A DNA stretch of 64,000 nt from Micromonospora ferruginea (GCF_013694245.2 NZ_CP059322.2:5339001-5403000); one strand, 5' to 3'; counted from the stretch's first letter, positions 40,878-49,184 are shown. The notes: a model not told the origin generated them from the letters alone. Numbers and translations: made by a program.

Positions 40878-42410
40878 TCAGACGGGGGTTACGCCGTGGC
40901 GGCGATGGGAGAACTCGCGGGTTTTGGTGCGGGCGGCGGCGAAGCGGCGCACCAGCTCGGCGCGCAGCTCGTGCGGCTCGACGATCGCGTCCACCACCAG
41001 CTCGCTGGCGAGCCGGACGACGTCGATGTCGCGCTCGTACTCCTCGCGCTTCGCGGCGACGAACGCGGCCTGCTCGGTCTCGTCGGAGATCGCGGCGATC
41101 TTGTTGGCGTAGACGGCGTTGACCGCGGCCTCGGCGCCCATCACGGCGATCTTCGCGGTGGGCAGCGCGATGGTGGCGTCGGGCTCGAAACCGGGGCCGG
41201 CCATCGCGTAGAGGCCCGCGCCGTACGCCTTGCGGACCACCACGCAGATCTTCGGCACCGTCGCCTCGGAGATCGCCGTGATCATCTTCGCGCCGTGCCG
41301 GATGATGCCCTGCTTCTCCACCGCGCTGCCGACCATGAAGCCGGGCACGTCGCTGAGGAACAGCAGCGGCACGTTGAACGCGTCGCAGAGCTGCACGAAC
41401 CGGGTCGCCTTGTCGGCCGAGTCGACGAAGAGCACGCCGCCCTTGAACATCGAGTTGTTGCCGACCACACCGACGACCTCGCCGTTCAGCCGGCCGAAGC
41501 CGATGGTCAGCTCCTTGGCCCAGAGCGCCTGGATCTCGAAGAAGCTGCCGTCATCGACCAGGCCCTTGACGTACCGCCGCATGTCGAACGCCTGCCGCTC
41601 GCTGGCCGGGACCAGCGCGGCCAGGTCGGCCTTCTCCGGCGCGGGCTTCGCCTCGGCGGCCGGCGGCGTCTCGGTCCAGTTGGCCGGCAGGTAGGACAGG
41701 TAGGTCCGCACCACGTCGAGCGCGTCGGTCTCGGTCTTGCAGAGGAAGTGGCCCACCCCGGACTCGGTGCAGTGCACCTTGGCCCCGCCCATCGCCTCCA
41801 GCGTGGTCTTCTCGCCGGTGACCATCTCGACCATCCGGTCGGAGCCGAGATACATGCTGGCGTTGCCGTCCACCATGGCCACCACGTCGCAGAACGCCGG
41901 AATGTACGCCCCGCCGGCCGCGCTGGGCCCGAAGAGCGCGCAGACCTGCGGGATCGCGCCGGAGGCCCGGACCTGGTTCCAGAAGATCTTCCCGGCGCCG
42001 CGCCGGCCGGGGAACAGGTCGACCTGGTCGGTGATCCGGGCGCCGGCGGAGTCGACCAGGTAGACCATCGGCACCTTGGTCGTGTAGGCCCGCTCGATGA
42101 TGCGGATGATCTTCTCGACGGTGCGTGCGCCCCAGCTCCCGGCCTTGACCGTGGAGTCGTTCGCCATCAGGCAGACCGGCCGGCCGTCGATGGTCGCGGT
42201 GCCGGTGACCACGCCGTCGGCGGGCAACCCGTCGGCCATGGCGTTGGCGTAGAGCCCGTCCTCGACGAAGGACCCCTCGTCGACCAGGTGCGCCACCCGC
42301 TCGCGGGCGAACAGCTTGCCCTTCGCGGCGTTGGCCGCGTGGTATTTGTCCGCACCGCCGGCACGGGCGCGCTTGCGCAACTGCTCCAGAGCCTCACCGT
42401 CGAGCGTCAC
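40878..42410 (-). CDS. Acyl-CoA carboxylase carboxyltransferase (beta) subunit, methylcrotonyl-CoA type
   Basis: 510 aa. Both crotonase-fold halves are present: GKLFARERVAHLVDEGSFVE, KVPMVYLVDSAGARI, FGPSAAGGAYIPAFCDVVAM, YLGSDRMVEMVTGEKTTLEA; then KGGVLFVDSADKATRFVQLC, VPLLFLSDVPGFMVGSAVEK and VRKAYGAGLYAMAGPGFEPD. It moves carboxyl from carboxybiotin to 3-methylcrotonyl-CoA or another acyl-CoA. It works with the biotin carboxylase at 43452-44789. The substrate is inferred from the HMG-CoA lyase next to it. Confidence 0.92.
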   Translation of the reverse strand: MTLDGEALEQLRKRARAGGADKYHAANAAKGKLFARERVAHLVDEGSFVEDGLYANAMADGLPADGVVTGTATIDGRPVCLMANDSTVKAGSWGARTVEKIIRIIERAYTTKVPMVYLVDSAGARITDQVDLFPGRRGAGKIFWNQVRASGAIPQVCALFGPSAAGGAYIPAFCDVVAMVDGNASMYLGSDRMVEMVTGEKTTLEAMGGAKVHCTESGVGHFLCKTETDALDVVRTYLSYLPANWTETPPAAEAKPAPEKADLAALVPASERQAFDMRRYVKGLVDDGSFFEIQALWAKELTIGFGRLNGEVVGVVGNNSMFKGGVLFVDSADKATRFVQLCDAFNVPLLFLSDVPGFMVGSAVEKQGIIRHGAKMITAISEATVPKICVVVRKAYGAGLYAMAGPGFEPDATIALPTAKIAVMGAEAAVNAVYANKIAAISDETEQAAFVAAKREEYERDIDVVRLASELVVDAIVEPHELRAELVRRFAAARTKTREFSHRRHGVTPV

Positions 42411-42504
42411 GCCGACTCCCTCGCCACCCCACCGACCTGAACGATCGTTAGGCTACCCCACGCCCGCCCCCTCCGGCGACCCCGGAGGGAACGGGCCGGC
42501 GGGG

Positions 42505-43425
42505 TCAGCCGGGCAACGGGGTGAGGCGGGTACGCGGGCCGGCGCGGAGCACGCCGGACGGCAGCTTCTTGCCGACCAGCCGCTCGGCCAGCTCCGCCGC
42601 CCCGATCAGGACGTCCAGGTCGATCCCGGTGTCGACGCCCATGTCGTGCAGCATGTGCACCGCCTCCTCGGTCGCCAGGTTGCCGCTGGCGCCCGGCGCG
42701 TACGGGCAGCCGCCGAGACCACCGACGCTGGCGTCGAACTCGGTGACACCCAGCTCCATCGCGGTCAGCATGTTCGCCAGCGCGGTGCCCCGGGTGTTGT
42801 GGAAGTGCAGCAGCACCGGCAGGTGGGCGTTGCGGTCCCGGACCGCGGTGACCAGCTCGCGGACCCGCCGGGGCGTACCCATGCCGGTGGTGTCGCCGAA
42901 CGCGACCCGGTCCGCGCCGTCGCGGGCGACCCGGTCGACGATCCCGGCGACCCGCCGCGGGTCCACGTCACCCTCGTAGGGGCAGCCGAAGCTGGTCGCC
43001 ACGATCACCTCGGCGGTCGCGCCCGCGCCGTGCAGCAGGTCGATCAGCTCGGCGATGTCGTCCAGCGACTCGTCGGTCGAGCGGTTGACGTTGCGCCGGT
43101 TGTGCGTGTCGCTGGCCGACACCACCACCTCGATCTCGGTGAAGCCGGCGGCCAGCGCCCGCTGCGCGCCCCGGGTGTTCGGCACCAGCGCCGAGTAGCG
43201 CACCCCGTCGACCCGCGCCGCCCGCTGCCACACCTCGTCGGCGTCGGCCATCTGCGGGATCGCCTTCGGGTGCACGAAGGAGACCGCCTCGATCCGCCGT
43301 ACCCCCGTTCGGGACAGCGCGTCGAGCAACCGCACCTTGGCGTCGGTCGGGATCGGCTCCTCGTTCTGGAGCCCGTCCCGGGGGCCGACCTCCCGAATGC
43401 TCACGGAAGCTGGCAGTTCCGCCAT
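42505..43425 (-). CDS. Hydroxymethylglutaryl-CoA lyase
   Basis: 306 aa. HMGL-like TIM barrel: SIREVGPRDGLQNEEPIPTD (substrate and metal Asp), VRRIEAVSFVHPKAIPQMAD, VNRSTDESLDDI, ATSFGCPYEGDVDPRRV, ADRVAFGDTTGMGTP, LLHFHNTRGTALANMLTAME and the active-site Cys loop VGGLGGCPYAPGASGN. It splits HMG-CoA to acetoacetate and acetyl-CoA, the last step of leucine breakdown. The ATG at 43425 follows GAGGTG at 6 nt. It starts 26 nt downstream of the biotin carboxylase stop. Confidence 0.94.
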   Translation of the reverse strand: MAELPASVSIREVGPRDGLQNEEPIPTDAKVRLLDALSRTGVRRIEAVSFVHPKAIPQMADADEVWQRAARVDGVRYSALVPNTRGAQRALAAGFTEIEVVVSASDTHNRRNVNRSTDESLDDIAELIDLLHGAGATAEVIVATSFGCPYEGDVDPRRVAGIVDRVARDGADRVAFGDTTGMGTPRRVRELVTAVRDRNAHLPVLLHFHNTRGTALANMLTAMELGVTEFDASVGGLGGCPYAPGASGNLATEEAVHMLHDMGVDTGIDLDVLIGAAELAERLVGKKLPSGVLRAGPRTRLTPLPG

Positions 43426-43451
43426 CACGTTCACCTCACTTGAGTCGAAAG

Positions 43452-44789
43452 TCAGCGCATCCGGCCGACGATGCCGGTGTCGTAGTCGCCGGAGAGGAAC
43501 TCCGGGTTCTCCAGCAGCTCGGCGAAGAACGGCAGGTTGTTCTTCGGGCCGGCGATCTCGAACTGGGCCACCGCCGCGCGGGCGCGCCGCACGGCCTCCT
43601 CGCGGGTGGCGCCGCTGACGATCAGCTTCGCCAGCAGGCTGTCGTAGAACGGGGTGACCGTGTTGCCCTCGACGTAGCCGGAGTCCACCCGGACGCCCTC
43701 GCCGGTCGGCTCCACCCAGGTCCGGATCGCGCCCGGGCCGGGCAGGAACCGCTTCGGGTCCTCGGCGTTGACCCGCAGCTCGATCGCGTGCCCGCGCGGG
43801 GTGAGCGCGTCCGGATCGAACGTCGGCGGCAGGCCGGCCGCCACCCGGAGCTGCTCCTCGACCAGGTCGACGCCGTAGACGTACTCGGTGACCGGGTGCT
43901 CGACCTGGAGGCGCGTGTTCATCTCCAGGAAGAAGAACTCCTGCGTGGATGGGTCGAGCAAACATTCGACCGTGCCCGCGTTGCGGTAGTTCACCGCCTC
44001 GCCGGCCCGGACCGCCGCCGCCAGGAACCGCTCCCGCAACTCCGCCGAGACCGCCGGGGAGGGCGACTCCTCGACCAGCTTCTGGTTGCGTCGCTGCACC
44101 GAGCACTCGCGCTCGCCGAGCGCCACCACCCGGCCGTCGGCCAGGCCGAGGATCTGCACCTCGACGTGGCGTACCCGAGGGAAGTAGCGCTCGATCAGCA
44201 CCGAGCCGTCGCCGAACATGCGCTCCGCGAACGCGCGGACCTTGTCGTACTCGGTGCGCAGCCCGGCCTCGTCGGCGGCCACGCCCATGCCCATGCCGCC
44301 GCCCCCCGCCGCGGCCTTGACCATCACCGGGTAGCCGATCTCGGCGGCGGCCGCGACCGCCGCGTCCAGGTCGGCCGCCGGCTCGGTGGTGCCGGGCGCG
44401 ACCGGGACCCCGGCCGCAGCCATCAGGTTCCGGGCGTTGATCTTGTCGCCCATCGCGGTGATCGCGTCCGCGCCGGGCCCGACCCAGATCAGGCCGGACT
44501 CGGAGACGGTACGGGCGAAGTCGGCGTTCTCGGACAGGAAGCCGTATCCGGGGTGGATCGCCTGCGCGCCGGTGCTCCGGGCGGCGGCGAGGATCGCCTC
44601 GACGTTCCGGTAGCTCTGCGCCGGGTTGGCCGGGCCGACACACACCGCCTCGTCGGCCTCGGTCACGAACGGCAGGTCAACGTCGGCCTCCGAGTGCACC
44701 GCGATGGCCCGCACCCCCAACCGACGGGCCGTGCGAATAACGCGCCGAGCGATCTCCCCACGGTTCGCAACCAGCAGCGAATCAAACAT
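43452..44789 (-). CDS. Biotin carboxylase subunit without biotin-carrier domain
   Basis: 445 aa. A complete biotin carboxylase: SLLVANRGEIARRVIRTARR, AIHPGYGFLSENADFARTV, ATP-grasp loop VMVKAAAGGGGMGMGV, ERECSVQRRNQKLVEESPSP, FFFLEMNTRLQVEHPVTEYV and RGHAIELRVNAEDP. The protein ends (YDTGIVGRMR) exactly where the BC domain ends. The usual methylcrotonyl/propionyl-type alpha subunit runs to ~650 aa with BT and biotinyl (AMKM) domains. No AMKM-type carrier is encoded in the window. I chose the ATG at 44789; a repeat element ends 6 nt upstream and no Shine-Dalgarno is apparent. Confidence 0.9.
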   Translation of the reverse strand: MFDSLLVANRGEIARRVIRTARRLGVRAIAVHSEADVDLPFVTEADEAVCVGPANPAQSYRNVEAILAAARSTGAQAIHPGYGFLSENADFARTVSESGLIWVGPGADAITAMGDKINARNLMAAAGVPVAPGTTEPAADLDAAVAAAAEIGYPVMVKAAAGGGGMGMGVAADEAGLRTEYDKVRAFAERMFGDGSVLIERYFPRVRHVEVQILGLADGRVVALGERECSVQRRNQKLVEESPSPAVSAELRERFLAAAVRAGEAVNYRNAGTVECLLDPSTQEFFFLEMNTRLQVEHPVTEYVYGVDLVEEQLRVAAGLPPTFDPDALTPRGHAIELRVNAEDPKRFLPGPGAIRTWVEPTGEGVRVDSGYVEGNTVTPFYDSLLAKLIVSGATREEAVRRARAAVAQFEIAGPKNNLPFFAELLENPEFLSGDYDTGIVGRMR

Positions 44790-44795
44790 GTTCGG

Positions 44796-44848
44796 CAAGG
44801 AAGGGCCCCTTCTTAACGCCTGGTGTATAGCCGGGGCCCCTTCTTAAC
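44796..44848 (-). repeat. GTTAAG/GGGGCCC paired repeat, copy 4 (AA type)
   Basis: On the minus strand two half-units GTTAAGAAGGGGCCC in direct order, spacer CTATACACCAGGC, ending CTTCCTTG. It occupies nearly the whole 83-bp gap between tetR and the biotin carboxylase gene and ends 6 nt before the latter's ATG. Confidence 0.88.
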
Positions 44849-44872
44849 ACGCGTTAAGGTGCGCGCGGCGTG

Positions 44873-45487
44873 TCAGGCGGGGTCGGTGGGTGCCAGCAGG
44901 GCCGCCAGGGCGGCGCCACGCAGCAGTTCCGCCCGGCGGCGGCGGTCCACCTCGCCGCCGAGGAACGGGGTGGAGTTCATCAGGCCGAACGCCGCGTGGG
45001 CGAGCACCCGGGCGGCACCGTCCGGCAGGCCCGGGTGCAGCGCGGTCAGCACCGTGACCCACTCCTCGACGTACATCCGCTGGAGCCGGCGGATCCGGCG
45101 GCGCGGCTCGTCCGGGAGGCGGTCCAGCTCGTGCAGGTGCAGCGCGATCACCGCGGGATTGGCCAACGCGAACTCGACGTGGAAGTCGATCAGCGACTCC
45201 AGCGAGCCGCGCGGGTCGTCCGGGTGGGCGGCGGCGCGCTCCCGCCCGCCGGCCAACAGCCCCTCGCTGACCGGGATCAGCGCGGCGGCCAGCATCGCCT
45301 CCTTGCCGGCGAAGTGATGGTAGAGCGCCGGCCCGGTGACGCCGGCGGCCGCGCCGATGTCGTCCATCGACACGCCGTGATAGCCCCGCGCCGCGAAGAG
45401 GCCGACCGCGATCTCCAGGATCTCGTCCCGCCGGGACCGGCGCCGGGCCGTGCCCGCCGCACCCCGCGCCTGCTGTTCCACCGCCAC
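44873..45487 (-). CDS. TetR-family regulator, probably of the leucine-catabolism operon
   Basis: 204 aa. N-terminal HTH: RRDEILEIAVGLFAARGYHG, VSMDDIGAAAGVTGPALYHH, FAGKEAMLAAAL. The C-terminal ligand domain ends ALLAPTDPA. It is the first gene of a five-gene minus-strand run with biotin carboxylase, HMG-CoA lyase, carboxyltransferase and acyl-CoA dehydrogenase, so it probably represses them and responds to an acyl-CoA, by inference. GTG starts at 45487 or 45481. Confidence 0.88.
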   Translation of the reverse strand: MAVEQQARGAAGTARRRSRRDEILEIAVGLFAARGYHGVSMDDIGAAAGVTGPALYHHFAGKEAMLAAALIPVSEGLLAGGRERAAAHPDDPRGSLESLIDFHVEFALANPAVIALHLHELDRLPDEPRRRIRRLQRMYVEEWVTVLTALHPGLPDGAARVLAHAAFGLMNSTPFLGGEVDRRRRAELLRGAALAALLAPTDPA

Positions 45488-45545
45488 CGGGCCAGCCTAG
45501 ACCGCGCCTTCCAGGCGAGGGAGCCGTGGTTACCCGCCAGTCACG

Positions 45546-46781
45546 TCACCCGTCCCGCCCCCACCTCGCCGATCTTGCACTTCCGGCCCGGGCAAAGCGA
45601 CAGGAAGCGGACCGGACGGGGGCCGCAACTGCAAGATCGGCGAGGGCGGGGTGGGCTCGAAACCGGCCAGGCGGACGGCCAGGCGTCGTCGGACCGGGGA
45701 GGGTGGAGGCCGTTCGGAGCAGGAGGTTCCGCAGTGGCCGCAAGGGGGGTGGGGCGGCGGCTAGGCGGGTCAGGCCGGCGGCGAAGCCGAGCACCTCCTC
45801 GGCGCGGGGGCGGCGGTCCGCCGCGTACCGATCGAGGGCCTCGGGGCCCGCGGCGAGCGCCTCGCCGAGCGCGACCGCGTCCCGCAGCCCGAGATTCATC
45901 CCCTGCCCGCCGGCCGGGCTGTGCACGTGCGCCGCGTCGCCGGCGAGCAGCACCGGGCCGGACCGGTAGCTGCTCGCGATCCGGTGGTGGATGCGGAACC
46001 GGGACGCCCACGCCACGTCGAGGACCCGGTCCGGTCGCCGCGCCGGGCCGCGCTCGTCGAGCAGCGCCTGGAAGTGCCGCGCCTGCGGCTCGCGCGGCGC
46101 GTCGGCGACGGTGGCGACCAGCCGGACCGTGCCGTCGGGCAGCGGCGCCCAGACCAGTGGCCCACCGCGCGACAGGAACAGGGTGACCTGGTCACGCGGG
46201 AGCGCGCTGTCCACCCGCACGTCGGCGAGCAGGAACGACTCGCCCGGATCGGCCGGGCCGCCGAAGCCGATGCCGGCCAACTCACGGACCCGGCTGTGCA
46301 TCCCGTCCGCGCCGACCACCCAGCGGGCCCGGACCGTGTCGCCGCCGGAGAACCGGGCGGTCGCGCCGGCACCGTCGAGGTCCAGGTCGATCAGCTCGTA
46401 CGGGCGCAGCACCCGCCCGCCGAGCGCGGCGAGGCGGTCGGCGAGCACCGCCTCGGTCTCCGCCTGCGAGATCAGCAGCGCGTACGGGTAGCGGGACGGC
46501 AGCCGGTCGAATCCGACGGTGGCGAGGACGCGGTCCCGGTCGCGGACGGTGAACCGGGCGGAGTGCAGCCCCCGGCCGGCGAGCGGTTCGGCGATCCCGA
46601 TCCGGTCGAGCACCTCCAGCGTGCCGGCATGCACGACGGCGGCCCGGGACGTGACCGGCGGATCGGCCAGCTTCTCGACCACGGTCACCCCCACCCCGCG
46701 CTCGGCCAGGGTGACGGCCACGGCCAGGCCGGTCGGCCCGGCCCCGACCACCAGGACGTCCGTGCGTTCGGGCAGCATCAC
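45546..46781 (-). CDS. FAD-dependent aromatic-ring-type monooxygenase
   Basis: 411 aa. FAD_binding_3 (PheA/TfdB) type: LVVGAGPTGLAVAVTLAERG, AETEAVLADRLAALG, VVGADGMHSRVRELAG and GPVLLAGDAAHVHSPAGGQG, then MNLGLRDAVALGEAL. It uses NAD(P)H and O2 to hydroxylate a small substrate; the usual thioredoxin-like C-terminal domain is missing. The last ~35 residues (RAHPALADLAVAAPVRSASC..) derive from a palindromic element at 45565-45644 and look unlike the rest of the protein. It is divergent from a TetR gene with shared operators, so regulation by that TetR is likely. Confidence 0.87.
   Translation of the reverse strand: MMLPERTDVLVVGAGPTGLAVAVTLAERGVGVTVVEKLADPPVTSRAAVVHAGTLEVLDRIGIAEPLAGRGLHSARFTVRDRDRVLATVGFDRLPSRYPYALLISQAETEAVLADRLAALGGRVLRPYELIDLDLDGAGATARFSGGDTVRARWVVGADGMHSRVRELAGIGFGGPADPGESFLLADVRVDSALPRDQVTLFLSRGGPLVWAPLPDGTVRLVATVADAPREPQARHFQALLDERGPARRPDRVLDVAWASRFRIHHRIASSYRSGPVLLAGDAAHVHSPAGGQGMNLGLRDAVALGEALAAGPEALDRYAADRRPRAEEVLGFAAGLTRLAAAPPPLRPLRNLLLRTASTLPGPTTPGRPPGRFRAHPALADLAVAAPVRSASCRFARAGSARSARWGRDG
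45565..45644. repeat. Palindromic element covering the 3' end of the monooxygenase gene
   Basis: CTCGCCGATCTTGCA (45565-45579) and TGCAAGATCGGCGAG (45630-45644) are perfect 15-bp arms. Pairing continues imperfectly into CTTCCGGCC/GGCCGCAAC, making ~24-bp arms around a ~32-nt loop. It lies within the last codons of the FAD monooxygenase gene, so it contributes coding sequence; it may also work as a terminator. I believe similar GATCTTGCA palindromes recur in Micromonospora, from memory. Confidence 0.75.
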
Positions 46782-46798
46782 TGCACCTCCGATTGGGT

Positions 46799-46857
46799 CA
46801 ACAGGCGTTTGCCAACAATTGTTGACCTATCACCTGCATCGATGTCAACGTGTGTTG
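46799..46857. promoter_or_regulatory. Array of three CAAC-N4-GTT operators
   Basis: Three sites of the same design lie in the 92-bp divergent region: CAACAGGCGTTT (46799-46810), the perfect palindrome CAACAATTGTTG (46813-46824) and CAACGTGTGTTG (46846-46857). Site spacing is 14 bp and 33 bp. A TTGACA (minus strand, 46848-46843) and a TTGACC (plus strand, 46822-46827) overlap the sites. This is what a TetR dimer array controlling both divergent genes would look like. Confidence 0.7.
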
Positions 46858-46873
46858 GCCTACAGTCGTGGAC

Positions 46874-47467
46874 ATGACCGGACCGCCTGCCCGCACCCGC
46901 CGCTCCGACGCCACCCGGGCCGCCATCCTGCGTGCCGCCCGGGAGCGCTTCGCCGCCGACGGCTACGACCGGGCCACCATCCGGGCGGTGGCCGCCGACG
47001 CCCAGATCGACCCGTCGATGGTGATGCGCTACTACGGCAGCAAGGAAGGGCTCTTCGCCGCCGCGGCCGAGTTCGACCTGCACCTGCCCGACCTGGCCCA
47101 GGTGCCGTCCGAGCGGCTCGGCGAGACGCTGGCCCGGCACTTCCTGCGCCGGTGGGAGGCCGACGGCACACTCATCGCCCTGCTCCGGGCCGCCAGCACC
47201 AACCCGGGCGCGGCGGAACGGATGCGCGGCATCTTCGCCGGGCAGCTCGCCACGGCGGTGGCCCGCTCCGGCGCCGACCCGACGACCGCCGCGCGCCGGG
47301 CCGGCCTGGTGGCCAGCCAGATCCTCGGCCTCGCCCTCACCCGGTACGTGATCCGGCTGCCCCCGGTGGTCGAACTCGACCCGGACGAGCTGGCCGAATG
47401 GGTCGGCCCGACGATCCAGCGCTACCTGACCCAACCTTTTCCACCGCCCCAGGCGTCTGCGGAATGA
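46874..47467 (+). CDS. TetR-family regulator divergent from the FAD monooxygenase
   Basis: 197 aa. HTH: RRSDATRAAILRAARERFAA, DGYDRATIRAVAADAQIDPS, MVMRYYGSKEGLFAAA. The C-terminal domain is of the TetR_C_17-like kind (LARHFLRRWEADGTLIALLR, ASTNPGAAERMRGIFAGQLA). I chose the ATG at 46874; an in-frame GTG at 46850 lies inside the operator array. It probably represses itself and the monooxygenase gene through the three CAAC-N4-GTT sites. An ECF sigma gene follows 16 nt downstream. Confidence 0.88.
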   Translation: MTGPPARTRRSDATRAAILRAARERFAADGYDRATIRAVAADAQIDPSMVMRYYGSKEGLFAAAAEFDLHLPDLAQVPSERLGETLARHFLRRWEADGTLIALLRAASTNPGAAERMRGIFAGQLATAVARSGADPTTAARRAGLVASQILGLALTRYVIRLPPVVELDPDELAEWVGPTIQRYLTQPFPPPQASAE

Positions 47468-47483
47468 CGGAGGGAGCAGCCGG

Positions 47484-48014
47484 ATGGGGCGGGCCGTGGA
47501 TCACGGGCGGGCGGACTACCTCGCCTTCGTCGAGGCGCACCAGCACCGGCTGCTGCGCGCCGCGTACCTGGTCTGCGGCAACCGCCACCAGGCCGAGGAC
47601 CTGCTCCAGGACGCCTTGCTGAAGGTGGCGCTGCGCTGGTCCACGGTGCGCGACGGCGATCCGGCCGCGTACGTGCGCGCCATCCTCTACCGCGACGCGG
47701 TCTCCTGGTGGCGACGCCGGCGGCGGGAACGGCTCAGCGCGGACCCGCCGGAGCGGGCGGGCGTGGACACCGACGACGCGCTGCGCCTGACCGTGCGGGC
47801 CGCGCTCGACCGGCTGCCGCCGCGCCAGCGGGCGGTCCTGGTGCTGCGCTACTTCGAGGACCTCACCGAGGTGGCCACCGCCGAGGCGCTCGGCGTCACC
47901 GTGGGCACCGTCAAGAGCCAGTGCCACGCGGCGCTGCGCCGGCTCCGCGAGGTGGCACCCGAGCTGGGCGACGCCGACGACGGCCTGGTCACCGGGATGG
48001 AGGCGAACCCGTGA
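47484..48014 (+). CDS. SigE-family ECF RNA polymerase sigma factor (module 1)
   Basis: 176 aa. Sigma-2 region (YLAFVEAHQHRLLRAAYLVC, AEDLLQDALLKVALRW, YVRAILYRDAVSWWRRRRRE) and sigma-4 region (LPPRQRAVLVLRYFEDLTEV, ATAEALGVTVGTVKSQCHAA). The pattern is that of the actinomycete SigE-type ECF group. The ATG follows GGGAG. The stop overlaps the GTG of the next gene (GTGA), whose membrane protein is the probable regulator. Only 16 nt separate it from tetR. Confidence 0.9.
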   Translation: MGRAVDHGRADYLAFVEAHQHRLLRAAYLVCGNRHQAEDLLQDALLKVALRWSTVRDGDPAAYVRAILYRDAVSWWRRRRRERLSADPPERAGVDTDDALRLTVRAALDRLPPRQRAVLVLRYFEDLTEVATAEALGVTVGTVKSQCHAALRRLREVAPELGDADDGLVTGMEANP

Positions 48015-49183
48015 ACGAACCGCACCTGACCCGGCTGCTGAACCGGGCGGCGGAGGACGTCCGGCCGACCCGACCGGCGACCGCCGGCTGGGAGCGGGCC
48101 GGACGGGTCCGCCGCGCGCGGCGAGCCGCCGGCGCCGCCGCCGTGGCGGTCGCCCTGATCGGCGGCGGCACGACAGCACTCCTGCACCGCGCCGGGCCGC
48201 CCGCCCCGGCCCATCCGGTGGTACGCCCGGACCCCAGCGCGTCGCCGGTGCAGCAGCCCCCGCCCGTGCTCGGCCTGATCGACGACCCGCTGGGCCGGCT
48301 CGGCGACCGGATCGCCGCCCCGCTCTCCGCCCGGCCGGTCGACCGGGCCCTGGCGCTTCGCCAACCGGTCGACCCGAAGACCGGCGAGGCCGAGCCGGTC
48401 CGGGTGCTCGGCGACGACGGACTGGTCCGGGAACTCGACGTGGTGACACTCGCCCCCACCCGGGACGCCAGCGGCAACGAGGCCGCGCCGCTCAAGCCGG
48501 GCAGCCTGTCCCCGGACGGTCGGACCGCCGCGTTCGCGCAGGTCGGCGAGGTGGTCGTGGTCGACCTGACCAAGGCTGCCGTGCGCCGCTATCCACTCGC
48601 CGGCTACCTGGAACACGTCGTCTGGGCCGGTGACCGGCTGCTCGTCGGCGACAACGACACCGCGTACGAGGTGGACCGGGACACCGGGACGGCCCGAAAG
48701 CTGCCGGTCGACCCGTGGGGGCTGGTCGTGCCCGAGCCGGCCCGTCCCGGCGACCTGCTCACCCTCGGCGGCGCGGAGGACGGCCTGTCCGTACGCCGGT
48801 TCCCCGCCGCCGGCGGCGCGCCGCAGCAACTGTCGGTGGGCACCGGCGACCTTCCGCCCGGCTACCGGCTGGACGAGGTCTACGGTCGGGGCTGGCAGCG
48901 CGGCGACCGGATCGCCCAGGCGGGCTGGACCACCACCGGCAGCATGGGCGGGGCCGAGGGGGTGGCCGTGGTGGACGCCCGCACCGGAGCGGTGACCCGC
49001 CTGCTCGACCTGGGCCGTGAGGACCGGGCGAAGGCCTGCTGCGAGGTGCTCGGCTGGTCGGCCGACGGCGGGGTGCTGTTCCGCTCCGACCCCACCGGTC
49101 TGGCCCGCTGGCGCCCGGAGACCGGCGAGGTGGACCGGGTGGCCCGCGACGTGACCGGTCCGGTGTCGCTGTCCGCGCGCTGA
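48011..49183 (+). CDS. Single-TM beta-propeller-like protein, putative regulator of the module 1 sigma factor
   Basis: 390 aa. A ~40-residue cytosolic N-terminus (VNEPHLTRLLNRAAEDVRPT) precedes one membrane helix (AAGAAAVAVALIGGGTTALL), a Pro-rich linker, then a repeat domain with WD40/propeller-like blades (SLSPDGRTAAFAQVGEVVVV, YLEHVVWAGDRLLVGDNDTA, GVAVVDARTGAVTRLLDLGR). No zinc anti-sigma motif (HxxxCxxC) is seen. Coupling by a 4-bp overlap to the sigma gene suggests it is an anti-sigma or sensor, by inference. Confidence 0.75.
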   Translation: MNEPHLTRLLNRAAEDVRPTRPATAGWERAGRVRRARRAAGAAAVAVALIGGGTTALLHRAGPPAPAHPVVRPDPSASPVQQPPPVLGLIDDPLGRLGDRIAAPLSARPVDRALALRQPVDPKTGEAEPVRVLGDDGLVRELDVVTLAPTRDASGNEAAPLKPGSLSPDGRTAAFAQVGEVVVVDLTKAAVRRYPLAGYLEHVVWAGDRLLVGDNDTAYEVDRDTGTARKLPVDPWGLVVPEPARPGDLLTLGGAEDGLSVRRFPAAGGAPQQLSVGTGDLPPGYRLDEVYGRGWQRGDRIAQAGWTTTGSMGGAEGVAVVDARTGAVTRLLDLGREDRAKACCEVLGWSADGGVLFRSDPTGLARWRPETGEVDRVARDVTGPVSLSAR

Positions 49184-49184
49184 C

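Noticed and set aside
43426..44643. In-frame extension upstream of HMG-CoA lyase, considered as a fused biotin-carrier domain
   Set aside because: It is an alternate frame of the biotin carboxylase gene with no AMKM motif; the lyase has its own ribosome-binding site.
45488..46781. Transposase remnant around the monooxygenase palindrome
   Set aside because: The element is about 80 bp with no transposase coding and no target-site duplication that I can see.
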